Shown here piece by piece: positions 26,133 through 33,906 of a stretch of 33,906 nt of DNA. The stretch's first letter is position 1. Every line of letters begins with the position of its first letter. The DNA lies in contig JACPSF010000199.1 in assembly GCA_016193385.1 (NCBI GenBank), positions 1-33,906 on the forward strand, in the 5' to 3' direction. This DNA is from Deltaproteobacteria bacterium. Its GTDB lineage: Bacteria; Desulfobacterota_B; Binatia; UBA9968. Both the position numbers and the translations under genes were made by a program. The notes under the pieces are model-generated. The model saw nothing but the letters and a program-made list of their open reading frames with translations. It did no database searches and was not told the origin of the DNA.

Positions 26133-26153
26133 GCCGGGCTTTCGCCGGCTTTT
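26133..26153. terminator. Possible terminator between the UbiD and kinase genes
   Basis: GCCGG (26133-26137) and CCGGC (26145-26149) can pair around a 7-base loop and are followed by TTTT. It sits just after the UbiD stop, between convergent genes. The stem is short, so strength is doubtful. Confidence 0.4.
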
Positions 26154-26198
26154 GGTCTTGAGGCAGGTCTGGCCGTGGAATACGGGTCTCCGACCAGC

Positions 26199-28013
26199 TC
26201 AGGTCGGCAGCGTGACCGTAAAGATCGAGCCTCTGCCCGGCGCGCTTTCAACCTGCATCGTCCCACCGAGCAGCTCGGTAAGCCTTTTAGCGATATAAAG
26301 CCCAAGTCCGATCCCGCCGTGAGACCTGGTCTCGGAGTTGTTCACCTGACGAAACTTCTCGAAGATGACGGGCATGTATTCTTGCGGAATGCCAATCCCG
26401 GTATCGCTGACTGTGAACTCAACCCTCTTGTCCTCGGGCGAATGGCGGGCCGAAACGGTCACCCGACCTCCGGGCGTAAACTTGATTGCGTTATGGATCA
26501 GACGCTGCAGGATCTGCTTGAGCTTGTCTTGATCGGTTTTGATGACAGGCAAATCACGGGGGTATTCCCAGGCGAGCGTCACCTCTTTATTCAACGGCGC
26601 CCCGTACGTCTCTCGTAACTCACGCAGTAAATCGGCCAGCCGGACCGGTTCGCTTTCCGCCTGGACCGCCCCCGCCTCAAGGCTCGTGGCCTGCAGGATA
26701 CCGCTGATCATGATGAGCAAATCTTGAGAACGGGCCGTGACCTTCTCCAAGGATCGCTCCTGCGCCGGGTTGATTTCTCCCAGGATCCCATCCTTGATCA
26801 TCCCAGCGTGACCCACAATGACATTGAGGGGCGTCCTAAGCTCATGGGACATGGTGCTCAGGAAATCGTCCTTGACCCGGTTGGATCTCTCTAGGGCGAT
26901 CGCCTGCATCTTGGTCTGCTCATAGAGCTGGGAATTGTGAATCGCGATTGCGGCCTGGGCGGCCAGCGCGGAGAAAAACTCGACCTCCTCACCGGTGAAC
27001 TCATGCTCCACTTTGGTGTAGAAGGAAACCACTCCCAGCACCTCGTCTTTAACCAGCAAGGGGTGGCCCAGAAAGGAGACCAGGCCGTGGCGCCGGAACC
27101 ACTCAGGATTCCAGGTGCGCCGGTCTAATAGGAGATTCGTGACCACCAGCGGCTCCCTACTACGGAATACCCCAGTGGTAAAACCCCGACCTCCCCATGG
27201 ATAACTTTTCCATTCCCGCTCATCGAGATTGCGACAGGCCACGGGATTCAAATCCCCGGTTTCCCGGTTCACCAACCACACGGCGGTGGCGGCATCGGGG
27301 AGAAGGAGACCTACTCGTTCCTGCAGGACTGCTAACACCGAGTTGAAGTCGAGGCTCGACGTAATGGCTAGATTAATCTGGCTCAAGGTGCGGATCCGCT
27401 CCAGTTGACGTTGAATCTGCGCCTGAGCTTCCTCGCGCTGAGCCACGCGCTCGGCATCCTCCTCTATGCTGCGGGTAAAATTCTCAAGCTGGGCAAAGTA
27501 GCCGTAGAAAAGCGCGACCACAAACGGGAAGGGAATACGCAGGTAGAGGCTCGGGTCCAGGCGTTCGGCGGATTGAAAAAGGTAATAGCCGTAGACAAGG
27601 GGAGATAAAAACGAAACCACAATCCATCCGCGAATGTCCTTGCATATGCCGCACAAAACAATTGTCAGGAAGTAGGCAAGATAAAAATCCGCGCCTATTT
27701 GGCCGCTCAAGCTCAAAGAAGCGGTAAGGAAGAAGGTGTCGAAGAGGACCAGCGGAGCATAAAAATAAGAGGAGCAGAATAGCTTTTCCTCCACCCAGTA
27801 AAGAGCGGCATTGGACAAAAGATAGAGCAAAAGGAATCCGTGGACCATCGCCGGCTCGATCTGGCCACCGTCCGAGTAAAGGAGCAAGTAGGAACAGATA
27901 ATGACCCAAGGCCATCTTAGCCTGATAATCGCGCTCTTCCTGGGGACGTCCAGGATCGCCGCCGGCTGGGAGATAGCAAACAGAGACGAAATGGTCGAGA
28001 TGGTGGCGCTCAT
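26199..28013 (-). CDS. Membrane-bound GAF sensor histidine kinase (orphan)
   Basis: The 604-residue protein has an N-terminal region with about five or six membrane helices (residues 30-185) and a short coiled linker (about 185-215). A GAF domain follows at about 215-365 (AVWLVNRETGDLNPVA, FLGHPLLVKDEVLGVVSFY), then a HisKA dimerisation domain with MSHELRTPLNVIVGH, whose His is phosphorylated. The HATPase domain has N-box LIHNAIKFTPGG, G1 DTGIGIP and G2 HGGIGLGLYI. It should sense a membrane or cytoplasmic signal and phosphorylate a response regulator. None is adjacent, so it is an orphan kinase. ATG 28013 lacks a clear ribosome binding site. It converges with the UbiD gene. Confidence 0.93.
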   Translation of the reverse strand: MSATISTISSLFAISQPAAILDVPRKSAIIRLRWPWVIICSYLLLYSDGGQIEPAMVHGFLLLYLLSNAALYWVEEKLFCSSYFYAPLVLFDTFFLTASLSLSGQIGADFYLAYFLTIVLCGICKDIRGWIVVSFLSPLVYGYYLFQSAERLDPSLYLRIPFPFVVALFYGYFAQLENFTRSIEEDAERVAQREEAQAQIQRQLERIRTLSQINLAITSSLDFNSVLAVLQERVGLLLPDAATAVWLVNRETGDLNPVACRNLDEREWKSYPWGGRGFTTGVFRSREPLVVTNLLLDRRTWNPEWFRRHGLVSFLGHPLLVKDEVLGVVSFYTKVEHEFTGEEVEFFSALAAQAAIAIHNSQLYEQTKMQAIALERSNRVKDDFLSTMSHELRTPLNVIVGHAGMIKDGILGEINPAQERSLEKVTARSQDLLIMISGILQATSLEAGAVQAESEPVRLADLLRELRETYGAPLNKEVTLAWEYPRDLPVIKTDQDKLKQILQRLIHNAIKFTPGGRVTVSARHSPEDKRVEFTVSDTGIGIPQEYMPVIFEKFRQVNNSETRSHGGIGLGLYIAKRLTELLGGTMQVESAPGRGSIFTVTLPT

Positions 28014-28421
28014 CGAACCTGTAATCGGACCCGCTTTTTATTCCCCTTAGTCCTCAATCTTTAGTACCTCTGCGACTTCCAACGGTGCCAATATTTCCTC
28101 CGCGCCAAATCATTCCCTCTGTGGCTAAAGATTCCCGAAAATGACCTTAAACGCACAAATTATGCCAATTAGGTCGGATTCCCGCTGCGTCCTAACTTAT
28201 TGTTTTTGCGAAAGAACTGTCATTCCAGAGGTAGCCGGGAAACGACTTCGCCACAGACCAAAGCCGCACTTACCGACCAATCCTGCCCAGCAAGACCAGA
28301 ATTGTCCAGAGATGGAATCCGCCTCTTTGCAGAGTTCTGCATCCCTGCCGTTGACCGGAGCGGCGCATACTGGTAAACGGATACGGCAGCTTCTCTGATC
28401 GATACCAGCAAGGAGGTACCT
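28014..28421. other. Divergent spacer between the kinase and aldehyde dehydrogenase genes
   Basis: About 400 bases hold promoters for both flanking genes, but I see no strong -35/-10 pair. TTGACC at 28351-28356 with a weak -10 at 28374-28379 is the best candidate for the dehydrogenase. Short open frames here show no family-like sequence or ribosome binding site. No RNA gene was recognised. Confidence 0.45.
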
Positions 28422-29891
28422 ATGCACACAGGTTCATATGTCAACGGCCAATGGTACCACCCGTGCTCGGAGCGGCTCGTGCGCAACACCAACCCAGCCG
28501 ACCTTGACGACGTCCTGGCGGAGTTTCCGAGCGCCACGGCCGAGGACGTCAAGCGCGCGATCGCGGCCGGCCAGGCCGCTTTCCCTGAGTGGAAGCGGAC
28601 GCCCGGACCCGAGCGCGGGCGGGTAATCTGGCGCGCGGCTGACATCGCCCGGCGGCGGGCGGACGAAATTGCACGGACGCTAACGCGGGAGGAGGGCAAG
28701 ATTCTCAAAGAGGCCAAGGGCGAAGTCCTCAAAGGCATATCGCTTTTGGAATTTTATGCCGGAGAAGGCTTCCGCATGCACGGCAAGACGCTGCCGTCGG
28801 AGGCTCGCGACACCTTTAGTTATACGATCCGGCGGCCACTCGGTGTTGTTGGCCTCATCGCGCCATGGAATTTTCCCTGGGCCATCCCGGTGTGGAAATC
28901 AGCCCCCGCAATAGTGGCGGGCAACACAGTCGTTTTCAAACCGGCGGAGCTCACCCCAGCCACAGCGACGCTTCTAGCGGAAATTTACGAGGAGGCCGGA
29001 ATGCCCGCCGGCGTCTTCAATATGGTCGTAGGCTCCGGCTCCGTGGTCGGGGAGGCTATCGTCCATTCACCCGCGATTCGGGCAGTCTCGTTTACCGGCT
29101 CCAACGAGGTTGGCGGGGCGCTCTATACTAAAGCCGCAACGCGGGGCGCCAAAGTGACCTGTGAGATGGGCGGGAAAAATGCCGTCATCGTGATGGCCGA
29201 CGCCGATCTCGATAAGGCCGCGGTCGCGATTCACGGCGGTGCGTTCGGCTCCACCGGCCAGCGCTGCACCGCGACTTCCAGGGTCATTGCCCTGCCAGCG
29301 GTTAAGGAAGGCTTGCTCGAGCGGCTCGTCGAACAGGCAAAAAAGATCAAAGTCGGTCCCGGATTGGATGAAAACGTCGATATGGGGCCGGCGGTCGACG
29401 AGAAGCAGTGGAAAACCGATGTCGAATACATTCACCTCGGTCAACAGGAGGGGGCCCGTCTGGTGCTAGGGGGCAAAAAGCCCGAGCATCTGAAAACGGG
29501 CTATTTCGTCGAGCCGACGATCTTCGATAATGTCGCGCCGAATATGCGCATCTTTCGTGAGGAGATCTTTGGCCCCGTGCTGTCCGTGGCCACCGCCAAC
29601 AGTTTAGAGGAGGCGCTTAAGTTCGCCAACTCTGTGGAGTATGGCCTGACAACCTCGATTTTCACGCAAAATATCGATTCGGTGATGAACTTTGTCGAAG
29701 AAGTCGAGACTGGCATGGTCCACGTCAATGAGCCCACCGTCGGCGGCGAGGCCCAACTCCCCTTCGGGGGCACGAAGGCCACTGGCGTCGGCGAGCGCGA
29801 GATGGCGGAGGAGGGCCTCAACTTCTTTACCGAGCTCAAAACGGTCTTTATCAACTACTCGGGCAAGGCCGAGCGGCTGATGATCCGCTAG
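28422..29891 (+). CDS. NAD(P)-dependent aldehyde dehydrogenase
   Basis: The 489-residue protein is a full-length class-3-like member of the ALDH superfamily. It has the Asn of LIAPWNFPW (N150), [10 protein letters not shown] with the cofactor-binding Lys, the FTGS loop (224-227), the general base Glu in CEMGGKN (E248), the nucleophile Cys in [12 protein letters not shown] (C282) and [10 protein letters not shown] near the C-terminus. It oxidises an aldehyde to the acid. The pattern recalls 2,5-dioxopentanoate (alpha-ketoglutaric semialdehyde) or vanillin-type dehydrogenases, but the substrate cannot be fixed. ATG 28422 has AAGGAGG with 5-nt spacing. It converges with the binding-protein gene, with 21 bases between the stops. 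Confidence 0.95.
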   Translation: MHTGSYVNGQWYHPCSERLVRNTNPADLDDVLAEFPSATAEDVKRAIAAGQAAFPEWKRTPGPERGRVIWRAADIARRRADEIARTLTREEGKILKEAKGEVLKGISLLEFYAGEGFRMHGKTLPSEARDTFSYTIRRPLGVVGLIAPWNFPWAIPVWKSAPAIVAGNTVVFKPAELTPATATLLAEIYEEAGMPAGVFNMVVGSGSVVGEAIVHSPAIRAVSFTGSNEVGGALYTKAATRGAKVTCEMGGKNAVIVMADADLDKAAVAIHGGAFGSTGQRCTATSRVIALPAVKEGLLERLVEQAKKIKVGPGLDENVDMGPAVDEKQWKTDVEYIHLGQQEGARLVLGGKKPEHLKTGYFVEPTIFDNVAPNMRIFREEIFGPVLSVATANSLEEALKFANSVEYGLTTSIFTQNIDSVMNFVEEVETGMVHVNEPTVGGEAQLPFGGTKATGVGEREMAEEGLNFFTELKTVFINYSGKAERLMIR

Positions 29892-29912
29892 TAGCCTCTG
29901 GTTGTCTCGCTG

Positions 29913-31439
29913 TTACCGCAGGACGCGGACCTCGGGGCCGAAGATGCGGAGATCCGGGCGCGGCTTATGCTCGATATTTTTTGCCAGCCCATAAGCGAGG
30001 TGGTGACGCCACAAAAAGTGAGCCGGCGCTTCCTCCGTGAGGAGACTCATCGCCTCGCCGAGAACCTTCTTGCGCTTAGTGGGATCGAAGGTCTGCCGCT
30101 CCTCGGCTAAAAGCTTGTCTAACCTCTGATTCGAGTACCCTATCCGGGGGGAGCCGCCGGTCTCGAAATATTGCGACAAAGCCACGCTAGGGTCGACCAC
30201 CCCACCGCGTCCCATGTAATAGAAGGGAACCTTCCCAGCCTGAACGTTGGCCCAAAGGGTCGCCCACTCCGGGGTCTGCAGCTTAGTCCGGATACCCGCC
30301 GCGTTCAGCATCGGAACGATCGCCTCGGCGATCTGCTTGTCTAAAGTGTAGCGGCCAACGGGGGTGTAAAAATCCACATCCACGCCGTTGGGAAATCCCG
30401 CCTGCTTGACCAGTTGCCGGGCCTTTTCAGGATTGTATTCGTATTTCGGCCTCAGATTGGGGTCATAGCCGTATTGCCCCGGACCGATCGGACCATCGAG
30501 TCGGGTGGCCTCTCCCCTGAGCAGCGTCGCGATGATGGTGTCGCGGTCGATGGCGTAAGCCACCGCCTGGCGCAAGAGCTTGTTGTCCCAGGGCTTAAAT
30601 TTCGGGCTCATAGCCAGAAACATCATCTCGATCGCATCGGTCGCAACCACCTTCGTCCCCGGATTTCTGTCTACACGGTCGCGCAGGTGAGGCGGGATAA
30701 ACTGGGCGATCTGAATCTCGCCGTTAAGAAGCGCCGTAATACGCTGCTCGGGCTCACGCATGACGCGGAAGACGATCTCATCGGGGGCCTGAGGATGCTT
30801 CTTGACATCCGGATGGCCCGGATTCTTGACGATGACGAAGCGCTGACCGGGGATGAGCTCCTTGAATTTGTAAGGGCCACTCCCGATCGGATACTGCCGA
30901 TCGGCTACCTCCGCGCCGTACTTATCGAAGACGGCCTTGCTCGTGATGATGAGCCGGTCGGAGAGATACTCCAGAAGCGGCGCGGTGGGTTTCTTAGTCG
31001 TAAAACGCACCGTTCGGCCATCCACGGCCTCCACGTTGGCGATCGGCGCGATGTTCTGCTTCTGCTTGCTCTGCGGGTCGGTCCTGATCCGATTAATGGA
31101 GTGCACTACATCGGCGGTGGTCACCGGAGACCCGTCCTGCCAGCGAGCATCGCGGCGAAGATGAAAGAGCCAGGTGTTCGGATCTTTGACCTCCCAGCCC
31201 TCGACTAGCCATCCTACATAGTCGCCCTTTTCAAAATCGTAACTAACGAGACAGCCGAGAGTCTGGCACCAGATCGCATAGAGCATCGCGACGCTGTCAG
31301 CATAAGGGTTGTAAGTCTCCATGGTCTCCGTAACTCCAACGGATACGCGAGTCTGAGAATCAACCCGCGATGAGGCGCTGACGAGGAAAAGTCCCGCAAG
31401 CGCGGCCACAACGATGGTCTTCAAGACCGGTCGCTTCAT
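29913..31439 (-). CDS. ABC transporter substrate-binding protein, family 5 (peptide/nickel type)
   Basis: The product of about 508 residues has an N-terminal signal peptide (MKRPVLKTIVVAALAGLFLVSAS, then SRVDSQ) and the SBP_bac_5 fold. LVEGWEVKDPNTWLFHLRRDARWQDGSPVTTADVVHSINRI is the family hallmark near residues 75-120, followed by YPIGSGPYKFKE and RQAVAYAIDRDTI. Such proteins deliver oligopeptides, nickel or other solutes to an ABC importer. No permease or ATPase gene is adjacent, so it works with a distant transporter or has another binding role. ATG 31439 has an AAAGGGG ribosome binding site; the open frame to 31496 lies before the signal peptide. Confidence 0.93.
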   Translation of the reverse strand: MKRPVLKTIVVAALAGLFLVSASSRVDSQTRVSVGVTETMETYNPYADSVAMLYAIWCQTLGCLVSYDFEKGDYVGWLVEGWEVKDPNTWLFHLRRDARWQDGSPVTTADVVHSINRIRTDPQSKQKQNIAPIANVEAVDGRTVRFTTKKPTAPLLEYLSDRLIITSKAVFDKYGAEVADRQYPIGSGPYKFKELIPGQRFVIVKNPGHPDVKKHPQAPDEIVFRVMREPEQRITALLNGEIQIAQFIPPHLRDRVDRNPGTKVVATDAIEMMFLAMSPKFKPWDNKLLRQAVAYAIDRDTIIATLLRGEATRLDGPIGPGQYGYDPNLRPKYEYNPEKARQLVKQAGFPNGVDVDFYTPVGRYTLDKQIAEAIVPMLNAAGIRTKLQTPEWATLWANVQAGKVPFYYMGRGGVVDPSVALSQYFETGGSPRIGYSNQRLDKLLAEERQTFDPTKRKKVLGEAMSLLTEEAPAHFLWRHHLAYGLAKNIEHKPRPDLRIFGPEVRVLR

Positions 31440-31594
31440 AATAACCCCTTTCCGAGCGGCTCTCCCCAGGCGGGAGGCACGCTTCTGGCAAGTCAAAAAG
31501 CCCTTCCCGATCGGCTCTCTAAAGGTATTCCAACAACCGGAGCTTAGATATCAAATCGTGCTGCTCTGTCAAGGAGAAAAACGCAGGGAGCCGC

Positions 31595-31780
31595 CTAATT
31601 TCTCCGCCAGCGGGGAACCAGACTGCCGATTAAAAATCCAACGACACTGAGACCGGTAACAGCCAGGCCAGCCGAGACCACGGCTGAATTAGGATCGGTC
31701 GCGTATGCCGAGCCGGCGACGAAAAGACCAAGCGCCGCTACGAGCGCGGAGCTATGCCTGACCGCAGTCCAAACCTTCAT
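31595..31780 (-). CDS. Small exported/membrane protein
   Basis: The 61-residue product begins with a signal peptide (MKVWTAVRHSSALVAALGLFVAGSAYA, predicted cut before TDPNS). It then has a second hydrophobic segment (GLAVTGLSVVGFLIGSLV) and ends in a basic RWRRN. The short helix plus arginine-rich end looks like a C-terminal membrane or sorting tail, but no PEP-type motif is present. No family is recognised. It lies about 155 bases upstream of the binding-protein gene on the same strand. The ribosome binding site is weak (AAAGAG). Confidence 0.5.
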   Translation of the reverse strand: MKVWTAVRHSSALVAALGLFVAGSAYATDPNSAVVSAGLAVTGLSVVGFLIGSLVPRWRRN

Positions 31781-32146
31781 TTCTCTTTACCATCCTTCAT
31801 TGTTCTTGATGCCCGGCGAGCAAGCGCACCCTCACGTTGCCATTTTGCCATGTAGCCCTGAAGGCACAAGAGCCCAAGCCTCCCAATTGCCCTACTAATC
31901 CCAGCACATTAGGAGACCATAACAGAAAGCTAAGGCTCAATCTCGCGCCAGCCACGAGGCGCCGTTGACGCCCGTCCTCAATTTGCCTTATTTTACACGA
32001 AGCTAACTTCGGCTGGGTTCATCCTCCGGTCACATCTTTGGTTCCTGATCACCGCCGCGCCCCAGGCGCCCTCCGCCTTCCCCGTTTAGGGCTCCGGGAA
32101 TTGATTTTGGGTTACGTTTAGCTATTATGTGGCCAAAGAAGAACTC
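31781..32146. other. Spacer upstream of vapBC
   Basis: About 365 bases lie between divergent genes. A small perfect hairpin (CGAAG/CTTCG, 31998-32011) is present without a T-run. Otherwise I see no gene, RNA or repeat. The vapBC promoter begins at its right end. Confidence 0.45.
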
Positions 32147-32175
32147 TTGACATACTTTTCTATTTTGGGTATATG
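32147..32175 (+). promoter_or_regulatory. Sigma70-type promoter of the vapBC operon
   Basis: A perfect -35 TTGACA (32147-32152), a 17-base spacer and -10 TATATG (32170-32175) lie about 30 bases before the vapB start. GTAT (32169-32172) and ATAC (32182-32185) form an inverted pair over the -10, a possible operator for VapB autoregulation, which is inference. AGGAGGG lies 3 nt before ATG 32204. Confidence 0.7.
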
Positions 32176-32203
32176 AAACGCATACAGGTATCCAGGAGGG
32201 ACT

Positions 32204-32434
32204 ATGGATAGATCCGTTGTAACAGTTAAGGGTCAAGTAGTGATTCCGTCTAAGCTCAGGCGGAAGTTCGGCATTAAGAAGGGAACACAGGTCTACCTCT
32301 ACGAGCGCAACGGAGAAATTGTCATAAAGCCTATCACCGACGAGTATATCCAAAAGATGGCTGGAATGGCTGGCACAAAGGGCAAGCTCCTTAAGGCACT
32401 GATGGAAGAGAAGGCGAAGGAGCGCGAGCTGTGA
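32204..32434 (+). CDS. vapB: AbrB/MazE-type antitoxin of a VapBC pair
   Basis: The 76-residue protein starts with a SpoVT/AbrB swapped-hairpin DNA-binding domain (VVTVKGQVVIPSKLRRKFGIKKGTQVYLYERNGEIVIKPI). A helical C-terminal tail follows (YIQKMAGMAGTKGKLLKALMEEKAKEREL) that should wrap the toxin. VapB neutralises VapC and represses its own operon. ATG 32204 has an AGGAGGG ribosome binding site. The last bases overlap the toxin start (GTGA), typical of translational coupling in toxin-antitoxin pairs. Confidence 0.92.
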   Translation: MDRSVVTVKGQVVIPSKLRRKFGIKKGTQVYLYERNGEIVIKPITDEYIQKMAGMAGTKGKLLKALMEEKAKEREL

Positions 32435-32835
32435 GAGCTGCTGTCAGGGTTTTGGACAGCTACAGCCTCATAGCCTACATAGAGGGCGAAGCCGGCAAAG
32501 ACACAATGATCGAAATTTTCCGGTCGGCCAGAGATTCAGGAAAGGCTCTTTACCTTTCCGTCGTGAACTGGGGCGAAGTCTATTACATAACCCTCAGAGA
32601 GGCTGGACAAGAGCAGGCGGACGAAGTAGCCCACCTGATCTCGACTCTCCCGATTCAACTTGTCCCAGCAGATCTAGAGCTGGCCAAACAGGCGGCTCTA
32701 TTCAAGGCAAGTAAAAAGATGTCCTACGCCGACTGCTTCGCCGCGGCCTTAGCAAAACTGCGAAGGGTTGAGTTGGTGACCGGTGATAAGGAGTTCAAAC
32801 AGATCCAGGAGGAGGTAAAAATCCTGTGGCTGTGA
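32431..32835 (+). CDS. vapC: PIN-domain ribonuclease toxin VapC
   Basis: The 134-residue PIN-domain protein has the acidic metal-binding residues in place: Asp9 in VLDSYSLIAYIEGE, Glu49 in NWGEVYY, Asp101 in MSYADCFAAALA and Asp119 in VTGDKEF. VapC toxins cleave RNA, often tRNA-fMet or the 23S sarcin-ricin loop, when free of antitoxin; the target here is unknown. The start is GTG 32431, overlapping the vapB stop. The end overlaps a further frame at 32826, so the operon may have three genes. Confidence 0.93.
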   Translation: MRAAVRVLDSYSLIAYIEGEAGKDTMIEIFRSARDSGKALYLSVVNWGEVYYITLREAGQEQADEVAHLISTLPIQLVPADLELAKQAALFKASKKMSYADCFAAALAKLRRVELVTGDKEFKQIQEEVKILWL

Positions 32836-33065
32836 ATATTAGAAAACGTCCTGTGAAAATGGAACGTTGGGCTATAAAAATGGAAAACTATTTGCTGCTG
32901 TTGCAAAAAGACGAATTTATAGAATTTTGGGCTGCTACGGGGGGGTCGGTACCTTCGGTAAGAAACAGGCCAGTGGAAAAGATTTGTGAAGCGATCCTCG
33001 ATCTTCCAAGAGATGCCCTACCAACCGTTCTAAGAGAGCGTACTCGCAAGTTGGAGAGACTATAG
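32826..33065 (+). CDS. Unrecognised 79-residue protein directly after vapC
   Basis: GTG 32826 overlaps the vapC end by 10 bases and has AGGAGG 10 nt upstream; a second GTG at 32832 overlaps the vapC stop as GTGA. The product is charged and helical. It begins with a basic stretch (NIRKRPVKMERWAIKME), then DEFIEFWAATGGSVPSVRN and ends DLPRDALPTVLRERTRKLERL. No family is recognised and no membrane segment is seen. Its spacing suggests co-expression with vapBC or with the next gene. A non-coding reading cannot be excluded. Confidence 0.5.
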   Translation: MAVNIRKRPVKMERWAIKMENYLLLLQKDEFIEFWAATGGSVPSVRNRPVEKICEAILDLPRDALPTVLRERTRKLERL

Positions 33066-33105
33066 ATGAGAAAATTTAGGCAGATGGAAGAGTAAGAGGT
33101 CTGCA

Positions 33106-33840
33106 GTGGAGCATTCAAGCAAGCCAAAGCCTTTCACTCTGTCAACTGAAAGAGAGTTGCTGACCGTTCAACCTATACTGCCTGCACGCTACGAGAACGA
33201 GCAACTGGCTGCGCTCGCCGTTTATTCCATTCATTGGCTAAGGCAGTGGGGGCTGCGCCCAAGTGTCGAATCAATCACGGTTTTGAACCACAGACTCTTT
33301 CCTAAGCGCTTCGGAATGGATTGGTTCCCGGAGTTCCCGGACGCCAATCGAACCCTAAGGTCCCTGCTTCAGTGCGGACCAAAATACCGCGGCTGGCTAT
33401 CCGGGAGTAACCGGCGCGGATACGCAATCACGCCAAGCGGCCAGGCATTAGTGGAGGAACTCCTCCGAAGAGTGGGTTATCCCCAGGTTGGGACCCACCT
33501 GCTCGGCCACGCAACGGAAGCGCCTCGACGGCGCACACTAAAGCGCAAAGAAAAAACCAGAGACGTGGATTTTAAGGCCGAGGTCGCACAGCTTCGGGGA
33601 AGCAGGTTGTTCGAAAGGTGGAGCAATGGCCCCCTCCAAAGCCGTGACCTGATTCACGTCTATTCCGCTCTCAGGGTATTCGACCACACACCCGCGGCAG
33701 CAAAGCGCCAGAGGCTAAACGACCTCAAGGATTCAGCGAGCAAAGCCAGCGATAGCGAGATTGGGAAGTTACTTGAAAACGTCGAGCTCTCGTTTCCAGG
33801 ATTGTTCACAGAGACAGAGCAGGTGAAGAAGCGACGCTAG
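33106..33840 (+). CDS. Unrecognised 244-residue protein, possibly winged-helix
   Basis: GTG 33106 has AGAGGT 6 nt upstream. The N-terminal half (about residues 30-120) looks like a winged-helix fold: YSIHWLRQWGLRPSVESITVLNHRLFP, then ANRTLRSLLQCGPKYRGWLSGSNRRGYAITPSGQALVEELL. The RGYAITPSGQ segment resembles the wing and following helix of such domains. A basic linker (RRRTLKRKEKTRD) follows, then a helical C-terminal part (LRGSRLFERWSNG, LENVELSFPGLF). No family name can be given. The start lies 40 bases after the small frame and the gene is followed by another start 18 bases after its stop, so it belongs to a multi-gene unit downstream of vapBC. Confidence 0.7.
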   Translation: MEHSSKPKPFTLSTERELLTVQPILPARYENEQLAALAVYSIHWLRQWGLRPSVESITVLNHRLFPKRFGMDWFPEFPDANRTLRSLLQCGPKYRGWLSGSNRRGYAITPSGQALVEELLRRVGYPQVGTHLLGHATEAPRRRTLKRKEKTRDVDFKAEVAQLRGSRLFERWSNGPLQSRDLIHVYSALRVFDHTPAAAKRQRLNDLKDSASKASDSEIGKLLENVELSFPGLFTETEQVKKRR

Positions 33841-33857
33841 AAAGGAAGGATCTCTCC

Positions 33858-33906
33858 ATGGGGACAAAAATCATCCGCTGGGCAGGTCGTGAAAAAAGAC
33901 GACAGA
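33858..33906 (+). CDS. Start of a further gene (runs off the right edge)
   Basis: ATG 33858 is preceded by AAAGGAAGGA at suitable spacing. The 16 codons in the window read MGTKIIRWAGREKRRQ without a stop. It follows the preceding gene by 17 bases on the same strand. Nothing more can be said from so short a piece. Confidence 0.5.
   Translation, partial: MGTKIIRWAGREKRRQ

Noticed and set aside
30414..31208. 264-codon open frame on the plus strand opposite the binding-protein gene
   Set aside because: Antisense shadow of a well-supported SBP_bac_5 gene; no ribosome binding site or domain.

Overview
The window reads as chromosomal DNA of a GC-rich, Gram-negative, probably free-living bacterium. 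Pal, lipobox proteins, a MltG-type transglycosylase, the cinA-thpR-recA-recX order, a DUF4197 protein, a UbiD decarboxylase and an orphan peptide-type ABC binding protein together suggest an uncultured deltaproteobacterium-like lineage (Binatota, Tectomicrobia or NC10/Rokubacteria type). This placement is inference from gene content only.

Left part (1-6600). The window opens inside the 5' end of alaS on the minus strand. A minus-strand block follows: a THUMP-domain protein, protein-L-isoaspartate methyltransferase (pcm), a CBS-pair protein and a CapA-like protein. It is closed at 4440-4710 by a second, truncated copy of the alaS 5' end and leader, so about 4.3 kb sits between direct copies of the start of alaS. 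The pcm gene carries a small inverted-repeat element that adds exactly 45 codons in frame. Plus-strand genes then encode an apparent BolA/glutaredoxin deletion chimera, a TPR lipoprotein and a DUF4197 protein.

Middle (6600-22900). A long run of minus-strand genes encodes, in transcription order: a translation-factor domain-II-like protein, a conserved hypothetical, MltG, a membrane protein with a low-complexity tail, a MoxR AAA+ ATPase, then (after a 1.2 kb interruption) a DUF58 protein, a BatA-like VWA protein, a large double-VWA protein, an M23 endopeptidase, PgpA, CinA, ThpR, RecA and RecX. The MoxR/DUF58/VWA genes look like an envelope-linked AAA+/VWA module. The interruption holds pal on the opposite strand, the C-terminal remnant of an amidohydrolase and unrecognised degenerate sequence. 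RecA-recX normally leads into alaS, so the left part looks like material inserted between recX and alaS.

Right part (22900-33906). A divergent promoter pair separates the translation-factor-like gene from a stand-alone LeuA/CimA regulatory domain. That gene is followed by a lipobox alpha/beta hydrolase, a UbiD-family decarboxylase, an orphan membrane GAF histidine kinase, an aldehyde dehydrogenase and an ABC substrate-binding protein. The end holds a VapBC toxin-antitoxin operon with a clear sigma70-type promoter, two unrecognised genes directly downstream and the start of another gene. No rRNA, tRNA, CRISPR array or complete transposase gene was seen.
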